Assembly: GCA_013398015.1 (NCBI GenBank) | Contig: VZRR01010929.1 | Coordinates: 19,471 to 83,470, forward strand | Reading direction: 5' to 3' | Length of the DNA stretch: 64,000 nucleotides | Origin: Oreocharis arfaki | Taxonomy: Eukaryota; Chordata; Aves; Passeriformes; Paramythiidae | Shown here: positions 1 to 12,400 of the stretch, piece after piece | Numbering within the stretch: the stretch's first letter is position 1 | Layout of the letters: each line of letters starts with the position of its first letter | Notes under the pieces: generated by a model | Seen by the model: the letters and a program-made list of their open reading frames with translations, nothing else | Told to the model about the DNA's origin: nothing | Databases searched by the model: none | Made by a program: the position numbers and the translations under genes

Positions 1-3000
1 TTTCCTGGAGTTTTTTTGTGCTTTTACTGATGCCTTGTTTGTAAGGTCAGCATTCCCTGGAGGTTTGCATGCCTCAGCCAGCCCTTGATAGTTGTTTGTA
101 GCTCTTGTCCTGTTTTTTATGCTGTCTTTGTGATGTGTTAAAACCTCTGCAGAGTGCTTTGAGAGAGCATTTCTGGGAAAGCCATGTCTGGCTTTATTCT
201 GTCATGCCTTGTGACACTCCTAGGAAGAGTGTTTTCGGGAGAGGCTGAAGTGTGATGGCATGCTGGCTAAGCCAGGCTGCTTCACGTGCTCAGCTCTCTG
301 GTTAAAAGTCTTGGAGCTGAGTGGATAGAGAAAAATCCTCTAGAAGAGCACGTTAGCATGAGCATCTGTACTCCGGAGGAGAAACTGAGGCATGGTGTTA
401 GGATTACACATTGCATGGTACCATCATAAATCGCGGTGGTGGGTAAGTCTGAGGTCCTGGCACCTGACAGAGTGAGCATTGATCTGACTCAGAAGCACAT
501 TAAATCCATGAGTAATAAGTTTCTAACAGTTTCTGCTTCACTGCTAAAGGCTGCTGCTCCTGTGGCCAGGGCAGCTGAACAAAACAACAGCTTTTGTTTA
601 GGGAAAATCGGAGGTGGTTCCAGCACACTTGGCTGTGGATGGCGGTGCTTAGGAGTAGCTTCAGGTGTTTCAGTAGTCCCTGCTATAGATATGCTCATAC
701 TTGGGGAGATTTGAACACTAATAACTGATCCAGGTAAAACCTGGGTGGCTGAAGTTGCAAGTCAAGGCCTTGTGGGAGGAGTGTGGTACTAAAGTCACCG
801 GGGAGATGTTTCAGTTCCATGTAATGGAAATAGGGCAAAAACTTGGTGAAGCCTTGATGGGAAAAGATGTCCATTTTAATAGGAAACTGGGCTTAAGGGG
901 GTTAAAATTTGTACCTGTGGCACGTGGCTGTGTGAATTAATTCAGATTAAATATCTAGGGAAGCTAATGGAAACATGTTTTAATGAACCCTGGCTAATTA
1001 CTCTATTTAAAGTTCTTGATCAGTACCCAGGAGATCTCAAACTGCTTGCAGATAGTTTGTTGGTTTTTTTTTCTAAACAACCTGCACATGCATATATTTT
1101 AAATCTTCTGCGTAAAATCAAAACAACTGGAGTCACTTGCTTTGTAGACTTCTGGTTCGCCAGGGCTTTTTAATATTTGGAAGTGGTCTGTAAATTAAAG
1201 CTGAAGACTTAAGCATTTTCAGAAGTATTGTGAATTTTTGATGGGAAGTGCAAAGGAATAAATGGGCTTAAGGGAGCGGATACTAGGACAGAGCAGAGTT
1301 TCTGGAATAAACTATGGTGTAAGCGTGTGACAAGGCAGCTGGGTGTGGTGTTGTAAGAGGGGAAAGATTTCTTGTAAATATTTGCTTGTGCAAGTGACCT
1401 ATATAAAGACTACCTCTTACTCAGAACCTTGATTTTCTTCAGAATACTGTGTATGGATTTCAGTGGACTCAACATTAATATTAAATAGAAATGTCGGGCA
1501 GGCAGCCTTACCCTGAAGGCATAACTACTGTCTTTAAATTGGTTCATATTAAGGAATTTGGGATATGTTTAGTATTTTCTGATTGAGCTAATTAGCAAAA
1601 CTGCATTGCATGTTCATAGTTAATACACCCCTATATGTGCAAATGGATAATGAGTGCATAACCAAGCTTAGGAAAGGTAACCCTTCAGCAAACAGCCTGT
1701 AACACTGTCTCCTTGAGAGTTGTTTTGTGGATTCTCCAGGTATTCTGTGACAACTGCCAAGTCTGTCAGACAGATGGCTTTTATTCCTGTCTGTATTCAA
1801 CCCAGTGCAGCTTTTGGTCTCCCCTCGGTAGCAGCACTGAGTGTATCAATGGAGAAGTGTCTTTGCCCCCTGCCTTGACTGGCATGGCGAGGTACTGGCT
1901 GTGCACAAGAAGGCTTCAGCAGCTGTCAGATGCACTAATGCTGTGCTGCTTAAAGCCTTGCCCTCATCCTGTACTTTGGTGGCAGGGGGGTACAAGAAGC
2001 AGCATGATCCTTGAAAAAGAAAGTTAGGAGCCTAGTGGTCTCATTAAGGGAATCCCAGGTAGGGTATTCTCTGTACTGATGAATGTTAGGCCACACTAAC
2101 TTAAAACCACCCACAAACCCCACACTGTAGGTCCTAATGAAGATTGTAAACCCTTGCAGGCTCCCACTGAAATGATTAATGGGCCGAATGGATTCTTTTC
2201 CCGGGAACTTTTCAGAACTGAAACTGGCAATTAGTTCGAGGATCCGTTCTTGAGGTATGAACAGTATGCTCAAAAGCTTTTTTAATTACCCCCTAAAATT
2301 TGTTATATGGTAGAAAACTTGAGATGGAAGTTGTCACTTGCAGCCAGAGAAACCAGAGCCCAGCTGGGTCTTGAACTTTGCAAGAGGGAAGTCCCTGGTG
2401 CAGGCAGTGAGCGAACAGGGGTAAGGGATATCATGGGAATCATGGGACTTTGTGGCAGAATCCTGTTCTTCCCCCTTTTACAGAAAACCAAACACACCCT
2501 TCTCATAAATTTGAGATCCTCCATTCTGTGCTATCTGAAAGCTGCAGTTGTGTAATGTTGTGTTAGCATAGTGTTTCCTTGAAGTCCTTGGAAAGATCAC
2601 GGGATTGAAAAATAGCCAATAAACATTGTTCTCCATATTTCTCCAGAAAAGAGTGGGAAAGTTGGAATGCTATGCTTTAGTGTCTTTGTAGAGCTGGCTT
2701 TCCATGTTCTCTTATCTTCCATTTAGTGTTGTTGCTTTTCTGCGTAGCTCTTGTCTGCTTTGTTTCATTGCTGATACATCTCTTGTTTAAATAGGGAAAA
2801 AAATCCCTGTTATGTTATCAAGAGATTGCTCAAGCATGACTAGAGATAAAATTAACTAACAAGTCAGTGCTTTGTGCTTTGAGGAGTGGCTTCAGATGAT
2901 GGCTCACATTCCCATACTAAAAATGACCTAAGGCAGTGATATAAAAAGACAGGGGTGGGTATGGGATATCAGCTGGAGTGAAACCTTTCATCCAAGTGGT

Positions 3001-3269
3001 GGATATGAAAGGACAAGATCTAACCTTAACCAGAAGATGTCTTTCTTTGTGTGCAGAAGTTCAACAATTTTTGACAACTATCACTCTTCAGGACTTTCTG
3101 TGTTCATGCAATTCGAAGCCAATCTGGCTTGTGGCCTTTATGGGGTCTTTACTGAAGAGCCTCAGTAAATGATTGTAATTACCGTGATTCTTTCCTACAA
3201 TCTTGTTAGTCTCCAGCAGGAGGGTGGGGATCAGATATAGACAAGGTTTCTAGCTGCTGGGCTTACTGA

Positions 3270-3312
3270 TTTTCTTTTTTCTTTTTTTTTTTCTTTTTTT
3301 TTTTCTTTTTTG
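3270..3312. repeat. T-rich low-complexity tract
   Basis: A pyrimidine tract of about 43 bp made of T-runs broken by single C residues. It is simple sequence, probably length-polymorphic. No target-site duplications or retroposed sequence are recognisable next to it. Confidence 0.8.
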
Positions 3313-6113
3313 TTAATACCCGTTTCACCTCAATTCTCCTGGATGTTCTAAAGGCAAAGAAGCTGCTGTACAGCTGTGATCACATCAAAGCCTTCAAGTA
3401 TACTAACAAATCTTTTGAGAACAGGCAAATCCATCCTGTAGTTTTACTGCAGTGAATTCCCAATGTAGATCCCAAGTACTGGCTGATGGATTTTCTCTCC
3501 ATGTGATTTGGTTTCTTCTTGGATTTCTAATGGCAACAGCTGTGCTGGTGAAAAATCATGTGTCTAGTTGATGTCTTCCTAAGAAACATGTAGAAAAGGC
3601 CATAGCCATTCAGACTTCCTAGGAACAGAAATGATGAGTTAACACAGTAGTAGTACTTGGTTTTCATCCTTTACTGCTTAATTTTCTGTAGATCTGTGGC
3701 TAGTAATATAAAAAAATGTTACATTTTCCTCAACCTCTCAGGTAATTGAAGCAACTGCTTTTTTTATTAATGGGTCATCTACTGGTAGTTGTATTCATTG
3801 ATGTAAGTATTATTAAAGAGGCAACACAGCTGGTGGTCCACAGGTTGGTATATTGAAGGTTGCGTTCAGATATCTGCTTAATTCAGTGTTAAAATTGGAT
3901 GTCTGGATATGTTGCTGTATGCAGACTCTTTGCAGGTTTGTCTGTAAGTAGTTCAAAAGCTGGTGCTTCTTAAAAATCAAAGAACCTTGCAGCCAGCTCA
4001 ATTGGTATAAAATTATGTTCTTGGATCTCACAGCAGCTTTATAATCTCTTGCGAGGTTATCTTGGACCACGTTTTTGGAGCTTTAGTTCATTCAACTAGT
4101 TTGCATGCAATATTTCCTTTGCTGGTTTATGAGGAGCCTCTTGTGCCACATCTTGTTGCTGTGCTTATTTAAGCCAGTGGAGCTACTGGCAGGACCAAGC
4201 TGTGAACTGAACTCGTGATGGAGCAGGAGGTTGCAGGGTGGACCCAAAGCTTTGATCGACCATTAACTTGAACAGCCCAGCTCCTCAGACAGTGGCACTG
4301 GTGATGGTGTTCAGGATGAACAAAGATGGGGATGTGCAAAGAGCGGAGCAGGGTGGATCCTTGGACCTGGTTTGAACGGCCACGCTTCAGTGTGTTTGGT
4401 CTCTGGAGCAGCATCCGAGTCCTGCAGGCAAAATGGTCAAGGAGCTGAGCAAGGCTTCTTAGATGAGTCTTAAACATTTAGGAGTGCCTGTTAGAAGACA
4501 GAAGTTGTACATGAATCTCAGCATCTAGAAGTCTTTATTCAAGTCCATCAGCTTATGGATATCCTGAAAATTGAAGATACAGTGTTAAAATGAGGTACAG
4601 CCTTGTAGTAGTATTGCTGTCTGTTTTGAAATAACTTGAAAGTTACTGTCTGATAGCATCAAGTGGGCAGTCTTGGAAGTTCTGGAGAAAATTAAATGAT
4701 TTCTCAGGAGCTGAGGTGCTGGTAAATCTCATGTATGACAAACAGCAGCAGTAATTCAGTTTTATTAGACTTGGCAACATCACATCTCTACAACTGAGCT
4801 GAAGGGGCATTTGATTTAAGTGTAATATTCTAAGTATTAGTGTATAAAAGAAGGTTCAAAGAGAGAGGATGCTACAGAATGTTTCCAAGTTGTTAAAATG
4901 TCCATAGCACCTTTTTTCCTTGCTGCCTCCTGTCTTCTTAATTCTGCCCACTGCCAGTGAATGTGACTGCTGAGCAGAACTGAATAATTGTGCAGACTTG
5001 AGAGCTGCACAGACCTAACCAGTTGCTAAGCTTTCTCCCTGGCATACTCTAACAATGCTTTTCTTTCAGGCTTATTCTGTTTAATTTTGTACTGTGGTAA
5101 AAGGAGGCTTTCTGGTTAGACTAATTTACCATTATTTTCTCTAGCATTGCTCAGACTTGTGTATTTTGCATGTCTCAGAAGATGTCTGATATTAAACCAG
5201 TTTTAGTTTTTCCAGATCTGAGATAGGCACATATTGAAATGGATGCTCAGTCAATAAAAGGAGCACCTGGATTTACTGTGAGCTTCTGGGTGGGAAAATG
5301 TCCTTAAAGGAAGGATATAGACTTTATGGAAATGCATCGTTGTCCTTTCTAGTCAATACAGAAAGGTTGTCTGGTGCAATTTTCTGGTGACCTATTTCTA
5401 ATTAACATGCAAATTAACTGCTTGGTGCTGGAAATCAGGATTGCAAATACGAAGTGCTAATATGCGTTAGGCTGGGAAATCCCCGGCATCTGTTAAAGCT
5501 CCAGCACTGTCTGTCTGCCTTGTGTTTGCCGCTGCCTGCCGAGCGGTTCCCTCTAGAGAAAGAGCTGCTGCAACCTGCTGTCAAACGGCTCCTTTGTCTC
5601 ACTTTAAAGAGAACAGGTTTTAATTTTGTGATGTTGATGCTTATTGCCTCACGCAGGGAGTCGTTTGAGTGCACTTACAGTCCTGGTTCACCAAAACTGG
5701 CTGTCGTGAAAACAGTCAAGAGGAGCTGCTTCAGATATTTCCCCTGACGAATTGCGGTGTTTCATGAAATAACTTCTTTGCCCTAGTGTTACAAGTGCCA
5801 ACTAAATGAAGAAATTAGCATATTTATTAGTGCTTGTCATCACTTAAAATTTGGGTTTTCATTAAATGCAGCTGTATGATTTTGTATTTAGAAAGTGACT
5901 TTGATCTAACAGGTAGAGATGATTAATTTAGTAAAGGTCTAGTCAAAAGTGGGACTGTAACTTTGTCCTTGAGGCATCTGCTTATTTCATGCCACAAAAC
6001 ATCTTATTTTTCCTCTTCCGCATTTTTGTGCCAACATTACCTACTACCAATGATCGTTAACAGCTGATTTAGTAGCACATTTTGGCACAAGCTGTGTAAG
6101 GTACAATAAAACT

Positions 6114-6341
6114 CCACTTGAGTTTTGCATCGCAGCTTGTTTCTAGTGCTGGCAGTTTGAGAGAGACCTTTTGTGCAAACTGGGCAAATTTCAAGTGGAA
6201 AAAATGAAGCAAAAAAGTGCTCAAAACCCCTTTTCTTCACCAAAAAAACCTTAAGCTTCACTGCAGCTAAAACTTAAGCTTTGTAAGAGAATTATGTTGA
6301 AACATCAAACTGTCAACAAAAATTGGTCTGTTTTCAAGTGG
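6114..6341. promoter_or_regulatory. Cluster of three NKX2-type sites (candidate)
   Basis: The 8-mer TCAAGTGG, a perfect NKX2-class homeodomain site, occurs at 6191-6198 and 6334-6341 on the plus strand and at 6114-6121 on the minus strand. The second and third copies share flanks (TTT before, purine/A-rich after). Function is inference; no experimental support can be drawn from sequence alone. Confidence 0.25.
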
Positions 6342-6546
6342 AGGAAAAATCACTTTTAGTTGTGTAAGTTGGTTCAAAGAGTTAATAACCAAATGTTTTG
6401 GTTGCAGATGGCCTCACCTCTCTGAATTCTCCCTAAGCAGGTTGTCATTCTGTTTCCTGCAAGCTGGCTCTGGCAGAAACAGTGGGAGTGTGTGTAGTCA
6501 GTCCTAATCTGCCCCATCCTGAGTGCTACTGAGCGGCACCAATAAA

Positions 6547-6697
6547 AGGCGGCTGTTAACAAGCTTAATTCACTGGAAGTGTCTGGAAGTGAATCTGTCT
6601 AAAATTTTATACAAACTAGGTTGGGGCAATGTAGTAACAAAGTTACTTTTGTAAAAAAATTGTAGCTCAAATTAGGCGGCTGTTAACAAGCTTAATT
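6547..6697 (+). repeat. 24-bp exact direct repeat, copies at 6547-6570 and 6674-6697
   Basis: Both copies begin AGGCGGCTGTTAAC and end CAAGCTTAATT with no mismatch over 24 bp. They start 127 bp apart, and the sequence on either side of the copies is unrelated. Each copy holds the palindromes GTTAAC and AAGCTT. The sequence between them contains a 5-bp-arm inverted repeat (GTAAC AAA GTTAC). No other copy was noticed in the window. Confidence 0.9.
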
Positions 6698-9392
6698 AAA
6701 AAGAAAGATTTCTGAAAAAACCAGCATGAATTACTTTTTAATTCAGGGGTGTTCTTGCCTAGGCTGTTCTTTTTTTCAGAAGATGCTATAAATCTGCCTG
6801 AGAAGAATTAAAGCATTTCAGCAAACCGCCTGTCAGCACTTTGCTCTGTGGTGCTGTTGTGTAAAGCCTGAACACCACGCACCTTTCCTGGCTCTCCTGT
6901 CTTTACAGGGCAAAGCCTCACTGTGCTAATCCTGCTTCCACCGAAACTTTAAATAGAAGATGAGGAAGAGGGATCAAGTCTTCAGTTCGAATAATTGATG
7001 GATTAACTCTGATTTGCTTATCTCAAAGGGCAGTAAGAACCGGCTTCCAGTGGTGAGCCCCACCTGCATTAGGAGGATCTCGCTTGTCCTGACAAGGTTT
7101 CCTGCTGCACAGTCTTTGAAGGAGGCAGGCTTCCAGAAATGTGTGGGAAACTACCTGGGTGTTTTAGAGGGTGTCTTACTCCACAGAGTCAGCAAACTTA
7201 GTGCCAGATCTGTGCAATTGGTTTTGTAGGGAAATTTCCTATTCCAGATATGTGATCTCTTTCCAGTTCTGAAGTTGAACTGAGCACTTGTGATAACTTG
7301 CTGAGTTAAAAATAACAGCTAGTATTTCCTCTTAGATCAGGTAAAGTGTCTTGCATCCACTTCCCCCTTTCCTAAAAGCAAGCCACAATTAGTCTTGGTT
7401 TCCAGAAGCAATTTTTATTTATGGAGTTTCAGAGCTCTCATTCGCCTACTCCTGGTTGCACGTTCATCAGGTTATCCTTGTTCAGCACTTCACTAGGAAT
7501 GGGAGGGCTGGAATCAATGAAGGACAGATCCCTGGAAAGTATGAGAGAAAAGTACATGTTTTAATCATACTTTATCTTCCCAATTTCGTGCTGCAAGAAC
7601 ATGTGGAGCAGCTCGGTTTTCTGTCGGCCGTTGTCTTGTGGAATAACAACTGGTTATTTGAGGAAGTAGGACCATAGTTTCGGAGATCAGGGTAGCATTG
7701 CTTGTACTCAGAGAAGCAGCTTTGCAAGTTGCAATGGGCCGAAGCCTTGGATGTCTTAAATTACTTGCAAATGTGTGAATCTGTGGGCAACTAGAGATCT
7801 AGTGCTTGTGGTAGCAAGCCTGCGAGTTTAGTCAGAGCGGAACAGCCTTTCTGGCAGTGGTTTAAGTTGGACTTGGTGTAGGGGCTCCCTTGTGGTTGTT
7901 GCATGTTTCTGACAACTTGGTGGTTGCCTGCAAAATGTTGGGTTTGCAAGGCTTGGGCTCTAAAATGTAATGACAAATATAACTGATGAGGAACAAACCA
8001 GCTGTTTTGCCGCAGAGTACATTTAGCACAGGAAGGTGCTAAAAAGCACAGGAAGGTCCTGAAACCTCGTATTAATCTACAAGTCACTCTCATTTCTCAT
8101 CCAATTTGCCTGAAGAATTGGCAGTCACTCTGGCACACTGGACCTTTTTTTATTCATAAAAATTACTCTGTTAAGAGTCAGCCAAGCTATTCTGTCAGCC
8201 TGCAAGTGTAACTTCCTCAGAGGTTTGTGGCCTTTGGTTTCTTAGGGTAAGAGCTGCTCCCAGACTTTGAGATTAATAATACAGAGATTTTTCTTGCTAG
8301 ATTCTAGCCTGCTTTCAGGTTGAGCTGGGCCTGGGGATTGTTTGTGAGGGAGCAGGTTCACGATGGCTCAGGCTGATCTAAGTTAATACTGCACTTACCC
8401 TGTGTCATCATGTCCCCCACCAGCACTGACCCTGGAGGCTGTTGTGTGTGGCATCATCGTGGTGGAAAGCAGGAAACCAACAGAAAACTGCTTACAGAAG
8501 TTCATAAGGGGAAGCAAGAAGAGTGGTTTGAGGGTTTTTTTTGATCCTCCCTCGTCAACTGATGCTTGTTACAATTCACCAACTCTTCATTTGTTTCCTG
8601 ACTTCTGACAGAGTTTGCTTAAGTACGTGTAAAGCACCAGAGACCTTTTGCTTTGTAACGCAGGTGCAATGGAAAGGCTCTGTATCACTGGACAGGGATA
8701 GATGGACATTTAATTGTATTGCACCTCTGTGCATTGTGAGCTTTCTGTTGCTCCTTGCCAAGTGTGGGTGACAATGGAATGTCAGTGCTTCAGCACCTTG
8801 AGAGGTGTGAAGATGATCGGCTTGTCAAGCGCTCTGCCGAGCAGTTGTACCACCTCAGTTGTGTAATAGTCTATTTTTAATTTGATTGTTTTGGGTTTGT
8901 CTTGGAAAAAAAAAAAGGTTATTTCTTGTGCTTAAATAGATGAAGATTAAAGTTATTTCACAGTATTCTCTTCTTGCCCTCAGTGTTTAGGCTGGTTTGG
9001 TAATTTCCTAGGTTATCCGTTATAAAAATATCCTTGTTAATCTGGTTGCCTCAGGTAATCTGGTAGATGCTACGTGATAGTCAGAAATGTAAACCTGAAT
9101 CTCCTAAATTCAATTTTGCAGGCTTCAGGAAGCCTGAAAATGTTACTTTTGGAATGCCTGGGTTGTGATTAAATGAAAATTGTCTGATCATGGCAGTTCT
9201 TAATTTGCTCTAAGGCTTTTCTATCCTTGCTTCTTGTTTTGGAGGGCAAAGAGGATGGAGGTAATGTATTACTCTGTGCTCTAGTCTGGGCAAAGAGCAC
9301 TGAACCACGGGTGTTGATGCCGAGCCTGGCACTCACCGTGAGCTGCATATTTAAAAATGTAGCTGATAAAAATGCATACAAAGGAAAAGAAA

Positions 9393-9440
9393 AATCTTTA
9401 AATTACCTTTACAAGCCCAAACTATTCTATGATTCTACAA
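9393..9440 (+). repeat. Possible degraded CR1 LINE 3' terminus
   Basis: The stretch reads like the sense 3' end of a CR1 element: an ATCTTTAA-like block, a CC/CA-rich block and then ATTCTATGATTCTA, resembling the 8-bp terminal repeat of CR1. It is only about 48 bp long and diverged, so chance similarity is possible. The orientation would be plus, opposite to the other CR1 copy in this intron. Confidence 0.45.
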
Positions 9441-12240
9441 TCTTGCTCTTGCTATGTAAGTCATGTCTCTTCCTGATTGTGCCATCTGAATTCAAATGTA
9501 GTTTGTAGAAGATTTTGTGTGATAACTTTCTAATTATTGGGGGGTTGGAAAACCCCTAAGGATTGTCTCTGGATGCTGAATAGGTGCTGGAGAAGATTTT
9601 GCTCCTGAGTTCCTTCTCAATCTGCTCTTGTTTTTTCAGGTGCTTTAAACTCCTGTTGTGTCACTCTGTGACTCTTACCCCAGTGATTCCATTAGACAGT
9701 TGAATGCTCAGTTTTAGAATGTATTTTGCTAAGATTTAATTTTCACTAAAAATAAAAAAGTAAAATCATTAAGTGTCTCCTAAGAGGTAGTATCATTTCT
9801 TATGGTGCCAGGTATTCTTTCTTTGTAGACATTTATCAGGGATGCTCCTACTTCTTGATGTCACTTGGAAATACCTGACTTCTTCCTGAAGGAGATCTGT
9901 TTGATAAATGTCATATCTCTGGTATTCTGGGGTTTATCGCTCCTAAAAAACTGCCTTGGAAGAATTGTATGTCCATCCTCTACTCTGTATTGTGTGATAA
10001 TCCCAAAATGCAGAGATAAATTAATTGATAATCTGGAGGGTACATTTTAAAGTTTTGTTTTGCTTTTGCATGGAGATTGATAAGGTTTTTCAGGCATCAG
10101 AGTTAATTTTCACACTGAGCAAGAACTCCTCAAGGCTATTTAAAGACATTGCAGGAAACCAAAGCAGGTGGTTTTGGTTGCAATGTTGGTCTATGCTTAA
10201 AGCATTCAGATCTCACCTTGCTGTGAAAGTTGCGCTGTCCCAACTTTTTTTTCTTATCATGCAGATAGGAATCTGCATGCAAGGGATTTGAATGCTCACA
10301 TGGGGTGGAAAACTGCTTACCTGAGGGTACTGCTGTCACGTTTTCGCCTGAATGTCCCCAGAAAAATGCCACTGCCTTTTTGTGGACATGCAAACCATGT
10401 CAGCTGCCTGTGCCACTTGGATAAGAACAGATCAAATCCTTGAAGTCCCATTCTCAAGCATTATCTCTTGGGGAAACATCTTTATTCTGCTTATTGGTCA
10501 GGACAAAATAATTTCCCCACATTACCAGGTTCTTCAGCGAGGATTGTCTGGGTTTTACCATATAGCAAGAAGACCTAATCCTGAAAACTAGGTATTGGCA
10601 GTTGGGCGTTTCTCTGTCTTTAGAGATTGGAGATTTGCAGTGGTGTTTATATTTCTTCAGCCACAACCAGGCTTCAGAAGTTGTGTACCTTACTTTAGTG
10701 TGTACCTTGAAATAGTGTAGTAGTGTGTGACTATTGAAACCATAACCACTGACCAGAGGCCAGCATGAAGTGTTTTCTATCAGGTGGTAATTGTTGCTGA
10801 CTGAATACTTAAACTTTGAAGTTCTCTTTTAGACAGAATAGAAAATTCTTTTATAGCAAGAAGACAACATAGTACTGCTTGGGTACTCGCTCGCAGCCCT
10901 TCCAGCCTGCCTTGGATTTTAGGTCTGTATTTCTGAGCCTTTTAATTGATTTTACTGTTTGTCAGGAATAATGGTGAGAAAGAACAACTAGCTGTTTCTA
11001 GAGCAGTTGAATTGTTGATTTAATTCCTGTGTTTTGACAGGTGAGAATTGTTCAGCAGTGATGGTGGTGGTGGTCCTGCACGGAGCGTTGTGCCGTATGT
11101 TGGTACGGAGCTGTGGCAGTGACGAGCTTATTGCTGTTCTCCCCTCTGCCTCCCTCCCTCATTATTTTCTCTCTGTCGTTATTAGCAGAAAAGCTGTAGG
11201 TGTGCTCAGTCTTTTTAATTGCAGCTTGTCTTTATTCATAGCTTTTTAAGTAGGAGTTATGGAAACAGTAATTGGGAGGATTTGCAGGCAGGTGTCTGGC
11301 TCTCCTGCATCCCAGTAAGACATTTTTTCTACTAGTGTTGCTTTCCAGAAAGCTCTTCAAGCTCACTTCTAAAATCCAGCATCAAACGTGGCTTTTTTTT
11401 TTTTTTAAGTTGCTCATCTGTGCAAAACTAGTCAGCTGTAATTTCTTTGCTTGGCTTGTCAATGAAGGCATCTGACCTGGCTGCTTACCATGGTATCATT
11501 TAAAATCCCTTGAATTACCATCATGGTTCAGAATTTTCAAGCAAAATGCTTAGGTTTATGGCTCTATCTAACTATTGAGCTGAGCAGTTCAAGCTGAAAA
11601 ACCCCAGTGGTTTTTGGAAAGGAGCTCTCAAAAACACAAAATACGTTAAAAGCCAGGCTTTTATGGGAGAGCAGACCAGTACCCACAGGGAAGTGTGCTG
11701 CAGCTCAGTGCTCCAGGCTTCTTGTGGGAACAAGGTTAACAGCTTAAACATGTATCTAACTTTGTGAGGAACTGCAAAGCTTTGGATCAGATTTATGTAC
11801 AGGTATCTTTATTTTCATCCTTTATTCCATGTAGTAGAACTGAAGATAGGTACTTGGTTTGGTCCTGTAACAGGGCTTTTGTTTGCGTATTCTGAAGGCA
11901 AGCAGAATTTTTATTTGGTAGTTTGTTACTAATCCCATGGAAACCTTGCCTTAGCACTGGCTGTAAAGACTTACTCATGTTGATTTTTCTGTTGAACAAT
12001 TCCAAGCGATTTTATCCAGGGTTTGCTTTTCTTCCAGTTATATAAAGAAAATATTATGATTCATGCAGGTGAAAAGTTCTGCAGCTGTGTACAGCACCAT
12101 GCTGGTCCTGTGCTTTTGAAGAAATTATACCTGAGCAAAGGTGGGAAAAAAATACATTTAGTTGGCATTTCATATGTAGTCTCTTAAAATGACTCGTGGC
12201 TTGCATCTGCCTTTCCCCTGTATTCTATACACAGATTCCT

Positions 12241-12400
12241 AAATAGCCGAAGTGCGCCGTGTGCTATGAATCAGGCCTGCCAGTGGGTTGATGACTCATT
12301 TCCTTATTGGTGCAGATGTGCATAGTAAATGTTTCTGGATAACTCTTTTCATATGAAATGCGTCTCCCCTGTGGGAGATGAACACACAGCAATCGCTTTC
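12241..12400. promoter_or_regulatory. Enhancer-like motif cluster in the long intron (candidate)
   Basis: This stretch has more CpG than its surroundings (GCCGAAGTGCGCCGTG at its start). It packs a perfect AP-1 site TGACTCA (12292-12298), an inverted CCAAT box (ATTGG), a 12-bp perfect palindrome TTTCATATGAAA (12347-12358) with a CATATG E-box, and an inverted repeat CTCCC-CTGT-GGGAG (12364-12377). It reads like a conserved non-coding element, but that is a guess that needs comparison with other species. Confidence 0.25.
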
